Assembly (NCBI RefSeq): GCF_028206995.1 | Contig: NZ_JAQLFL010000008.1 | Location: forward strand, 62,001-126,000 | Direction of reading: 5' to 3' | Origin: Collinsella aerofaciens | Lineage (GTDB): Bacteria > Actinomycetota > Coriobacteriia > Coriobacteriales > Coriobacteriaceae | Length of the DNA stretch: 64,000 nucleotides | Part shown: piece after piece, positions 61,323 to 64,000 of the stretch | How the letters are laid out: every line of letters begins with the position of its first letter | Position numbering within the stretch: position 1 is the stretch's first letter | Program-made: the position numbers and the translations under genes | Notes under the pieces: model-generated | The model's database searches: none | The model's input: only the letters and a program-made list of their open reading frames with translations | What the model was told of the DNA's origin: nothing

Positions 61323-63110
61323 ATGAGCCAGACCCGTCCCATCGACGAGCATTCCATGCACACCCGTACCTGCGGCGAGCTTCGCCGCGAGAACGTGGGC
61401 GAAGAGGTCACCCTCACCGGTTGGGTGAGCCGTCGCCGCGACCACGGCGGCCTTATTTTCTGCGACCTTCGCGACCGCGAGGGCATCACGCAGCTCACCT
61501 TCGACCCCGAGCACTCCGACGGCGACGCCTTTAAGATCGCCGAGACCATGCGTCCCGAGTGGCCCATCAAGATTCACGGCGTCGTGCGCGCCCGTGGCGA
61601 GGAGACCACCAACACCAAACTCGCGACCGGCGAGATCGAGGTCCTGACCGACCACGCCGAGGTACTCAATACGTCCGTCACCCCGCCGTTCCAGATCGAG
61701 GACGGCATCGAGACCAGCGAGGACACCCGTCTGCGCTATCGCTATCTGGACCTCCGCCGTCCCGAGATGATGGCCAACCTCAAACTGCGCTCCGACTTCA
61801 CCTTTGCCATTCGTGAGGCGCTGCACAACCGTGAGTTCATGGAGGTCGAGACGCCCTCCCTGTTTAAGTCCACGCCCGAGGGCGCTCGCGACTTCATCGT
61901 CCCCAGCCGTATTCAGCCGGGCAACTTCTACGCCCTGCCGCAGTCCCCGCAGCTCCTGAAGCAGCTGCTCATGGTCGGTGGCGTCGAGCGCTACTACCAG
62001 GTTGCCAAGTGCTTCCGCGACGAGGACCTGCGTGCCGACCGTCAGCCCGAGTTCACCCAGGTCGATATCGAGATGTCCTTCGTGGACCAGAATGATGTCA
62101 TGAGCGCGCTCGAGGAGGTCCTGGCCGACGCCTTCGGCCGCATGGGCGTCGAGATGCCCACGCCGCTGCGTCGCATGGACTACTGGGAGGCCATGGACAC
62201 CTATGGCTCCGACAAGCCCGATACCCGCTATGGCATGCACCTGGTCGACCTGACCGACATCTTCGCCAACTCCAAGTTCAAGGTCTTTGCGACTGCCGCA
62301 AACGAGGAGGGCTCTGTCGTCAAGGCCATCAACGCCAAGGGCGCCGGTGCCTGGGCACGTGCCAAGATCGATAAGCTTGCCGGCGTGGCCTCCACGTTTG
62401 GCGCCAAGGGCCTGGCCTGGATTGCTTTCCGCGAGGACGGCTCTATCAACAGCCCCATCGTCAAGTTCTTCTCGGACGAGGAGATGGCGGCTCTGCGCGA
62501 GCGCATGGATGTCGAGCCCGGCGACCTTGTGATGTTCGCCGCCGGCCCGCGCTTGCTCTCCGACGAGATCCTGGGCGGCATGCGTTCGCACATGGCCAAT
62601 GCGCTCGAGATCAAGCGCGAGGGCCACGACTTCCTGTGGGTCGTCAACTTCCCGCTGTTCCACTGGGACGAGGATCGCAAGGCCTATGCTGCCGAGCACC
62701 AGCCCTTTACCCTGCCGACCGAGACCGACATCGCCAAGATCGAGGCCGACCCGTTGGCAGCCGGTTCTTGCACCTACGACTTTGTCATGGACGGCTTTGA
62801 GGCCGGCGGCGGCGGTATGCGTATCCACAACGCCGAGATGCAGATGTCCATGCTCAAGCTCCTGGGCTTTACCGAGGAGCGTGCCGAGTCTCAGTTCGGC
62901 TTCCTCATGGAGGCCCTCAAGTTTGGTGCGCCCCCGATGGGCGGTTTCGCTCTGGGCCTGGACCGCGTGTGCATGCTGCTCACCGGTTCCGACTCCATCC
63001 GCGACGTCATGGCGTTCCCCAAGACGGCCAGCGGCTCCGACCTTATGTCGGGCGCTCCGAGTGCCGTTAGCGGCGCCCAGCTCAAGGACGTCAGTCTGCG
63101 CCTGATGTAG
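61323..63110 (+). CDS. aspS: Aspartyl-tRNA synthetase
   Basis: The protein has 595 residues with the N-terminal OB-fold anticodon domain (VTLTGWVSRRRDHGGLIFCDLRDREGITQL), class II motif 2 (QVAKCFRDEDLRADRQPEFTQVDIEMSF), a bacterial GAD insertion domain and motif 3 (GGFALGLDRVCMLLTG). AAAGGAGG precedes the ATG. Whether it charges only tRNA-Asp or also tRNA-Asn cannot be told from sequence alone. A GCCGCCC/GGGGCGGC hairpin lies just upstream of its ribosome-binding site. Confidence 0.95.
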   Translation: MSQTRPIDEHSMHTRTCGELRRENVGEEVTLTGWVSRRRDHGGLIFCDLRDREGITQLTFDPEHSDGDAFKIAETMRPEWPIKIHGVVRARGEETTNTKLATGEIEVLTDHAEVLNTSVTPPFQIEDGIETSEDTRLRYRYLDLRRPEMMANLKLRSDFTFAIREALHNREFMEVETPSLFKSTPEGARDFIVPSRIQPGNFYALPQSPQLLKQLLMVGGVERYYQVAKCFRDEDLRADRQPEFTQVDIEMSFVDQNDVMSALEEVLADAFGRMGVEMPTPLRRMDYWEAMDTYGSDKPDTRYGMHLVDLTDIFANSKFKVFATAANEEGSVVKAINAKGAGAWARAKIDKLAGVASTFGAKGLAWIAFREDGSINSPIVKFFSDEEMAALRERMDVEPGDLVMFAAGPRLLSDEILGGMRSHMANALEIKREGHDFLWVVNFPLFHWDEDRKAYAAEHQPFTLPTETDIAKIEADPLAAGSCTYDFVMDGFEAGGGGMRIHNAEMQMSMLKLLGFTEERAESQFGFLMEALKFGAPPMGGFALGLDRVCMLLTGSDSIRDVMAFPKTASGSDLMSGAPSAVSGAQLKDVSLRLM

Positions 63111-63133
63111 GCGAACGGCTACATATTGCCTGT

Positions 63134-63169
63134 AACGAGGGAAGGACGCGGGCCTTCCCTCGTTTTATA
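63134..63169 (+). terminator. Terminator of aspS
   Basis: AACGAGGGAAGG (63134-63145) and CCTTCCCTCGTT (63153-63164) form a perfect 12-bp stem followed by TTATAT. Confidence 0.85.
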
Positions 63170-63209
63170 TGCGCCGAGGTTGTGAGGGCATGGGGTGACC
63201 GGACGTCGA

Positions 63210-63380
63210 GGAAACTGCGTCCCGGAATTTGCGTCCAGAATGGGATGTACTTTCCGCCAGGGTCGCTCAGCGGAAACTGCGTCCCAGAATCCAGCCAAAT
63301 AACGGGGCACAGTTTCCGATTGAGCTGTCTAACGGAAACTGTGTCCCATCATTGACGCTCGAAATGGGATGCGATTTCCG
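63210..63380. repeat. Three tandem 48-bp hairpin repeats
   Basis: Units at 63210-63256, 63271-63318 and 63333-63380 each have GGAAACTGCGTCCC-like left arms and GGGATGxxxTTTCCG or GGGCACAGTTTCCG right arms. Units are 14 bp apart. A fourth copy is at 15659-15706. They occupy most of the 356-bp gap between aspS and the HPr gene. Confidence 0.75.
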
Positions 63381-63466
63381 TCCCGCCCTCAACAAGCATC
63401 TAACGCTACAATAACTACCACGTGGCTGGGTTTTGCCGGCCGATGTGCGATGTCGCGGGAGGGGAC

Positions 63467-63715
63467 ATGGTCGAGTTTACGAAGACGATTAAAGATCCGT
63501 TGGGATTACATGCCCGCCCGGTTGCGCTGCTCTATGACATTATTGCCAAGCATCGTAGCGACGTGTCGGTCAGCATCGGTGACCGCCATACGGATGGTCG
63601 CGACGTTATGGGCCTGATGGCCCTCTACGGCGAGTGCGGCGAGGACATCATCTTCCGCGTTTCGGGCGTGGATGAGGCCTCGTGCGTCACGTCGATCAGA
63701 AACCTCTCGCTCTAA
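63467..63715 (+). CDS. HPr-family phosphocarrier protein
   Basis: The 82-residue protein has DPLGLHARPVALL with His15, the phosphorylation site of PTS HPr. The region around position 46 reads DGRDVMGLMAL, so the regulatory Ser46 is Asp46. It may carry phosphate from EI to sugar EIIs or be a PTS-like regulator. GGGAGGGG precedes the ATG at 63467. No ptsI is adjacent. Confidence 0.88.
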   Translation: MVEFTKTIKDPLGLHARPVALLYDIIAKHRSDVSVSIGDRHTDGRDVMGLMALYGECGEDIIFRVSGVDEASCVTSIRNLSL

Positions 63716-63724
63716 GCATGACAG

Positions 63725-63760
63725 GGCGCGGCAAAGGACAGCTCTTTGCCGCGCCTTTTT
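63725..63760 (+). terminator. Terminator of the HPr gene
   Basis: GGCGCGGCAAAG (63725-63736) and CTTTGCCGCGCC (63744-63755) form a perfect stem followed by TTTTTG. Confidence 0.9.
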
Positions 63761-63807
63761 GTTTCGTATAGGAAACTTTTTCGAAAACTGAATAGAGACC
63801 CTTTCCA

Positions 63808-63861
63808 AAAAGTTAACCACGTGTTAGTTTACTAAAGCGAACATAGACGTGGTTAACTTTT
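63808..63861 (+). promoter_or_regulatory. Large palindromic operator upstream of feoA
   Basis: AAAAGTTAACCACGT (63808-63822) and its exact complement (63847-63861) flank a 24-bp centre that contains the smaller palindrome TTAGTTTACTAA (63824-63835). Such paired sites suggest an iron- or manganese-dependent repressor of DtxR/MntR type controlling feo. Confidence 0.6.
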
Positions 63862-63903
63862 ATCGCGTCGATGTTGAGGACGAACTGACGTTAGGAGCAA
63901 CTC

Positions 63904-64000
63904 ATGTCTTGCGGACCGCAGATGCCGGCCATGCCGCTTTCGATGGTAAAAGCGGGCGAAACCGTGCGCGTATCTCGGGTAAAGGGCAATGAGGACATGA
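63904..64000 (+). CDS. feoA: FeoA-domain ferrous iron transport protein, N-terminal part
   Basis: The visible 32 codons read MPLSMVKAGETVRVSRVKG after a short start (MSCGPQMPA), which is the N-terminus of the SH3-like FeoA domain. FeoA supports the ferrous iron transporter FeoB. GGAGCAAC precedes the ATG. The gene continues beyond the window. Confidence 0.8.
   Translation, partial: MSCGPQMPAMPLSMVKAGETVRVSRVKGNEDM

Overview
The window is GC-rich DNA with dense, short-gapped operons. It carries a single-membrane Tad/Flp pilus locus, a BY-kinase capsule module, VanRS/PhoBR-type two-component systems and a nickel-pincer lactate racemase (lar) locus. Together these suggest a gut Coriobacteriia, most likely Collinsella or a close relative; this is inference from gene content and style, not from a database search.

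Layout. 1-5000: start of pyk (minus strand), a P-type calcium-type ATPase behind a highly structured leader, then rsgA. 5200-14800: a complete-looking tad operon (cpaB, cpaE/tadZ, tadA, tadB, tadC, flp, four further pilin-like or TadE/TadG-like genes, one unknown membrane protein and a DUF192 gene). 14800-15600: a small toxin-antitoxin-like pair and tRNA-Phe. 15900-21400: a GH5-like protein lacking its acid/base glutamate, then rsmI, metG, rsmA and tatD. 21400-30200: tRNA-Leu, an SPFH protein, rlmH, proC, a 57-residue membrane protein, serS, two tRNA-Arg(ACG), an 813-residue unknown protein and tRNA-Ser. 30200-42000: a D,D-carboxypeptidase divergent from a VanRS-like pair, pstB with phoB/phoR, a capsule regulatory trio (Wzz-like, BY-kinase, PHP phosphatase), an acetyltransferase and htpG. 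42400-50600: two tandem YhgE/Pip proteins, a DMT transporter, an M20 amidohydrolase broken by one amber codon, and an internally deleted MFS gene. 50900-55300: hisS and ppc. 55700-60400: larA, a lactate/glycerol channel, a TetR regulator, larC (first half only) and larB. 60400-64000: serB, aspS, an HPr-like protein and the start of feoA behind a large palindromic operator.

The most unusual signal is a family of structured elements of about 135 bp found directly behind tRNA genes (one Leu, two Arg, one Ser). Each begins with an inverted copy of the T-arm of its own tRNA. Each then has a string of GC-rich hairpins with GNA/GNAA-type loops and compensatory base changes, and ends in a direct duplication of that tRNA's 3' end plus its terminator. 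The duplication lies 190, 190, 190 and 191 nt from the original. Partial extra left ends follow the Arg and Ser copies. I do not recognise this as a described family.

Other intergenic structure is also abundant: long nested inverted repeats sharing an internal GTCCTC/TGCGGAAT motif, 48-bp hairpin repeats (one copy alone, three in tandem), and several very long perfect hairpins clustered around decayed genes.
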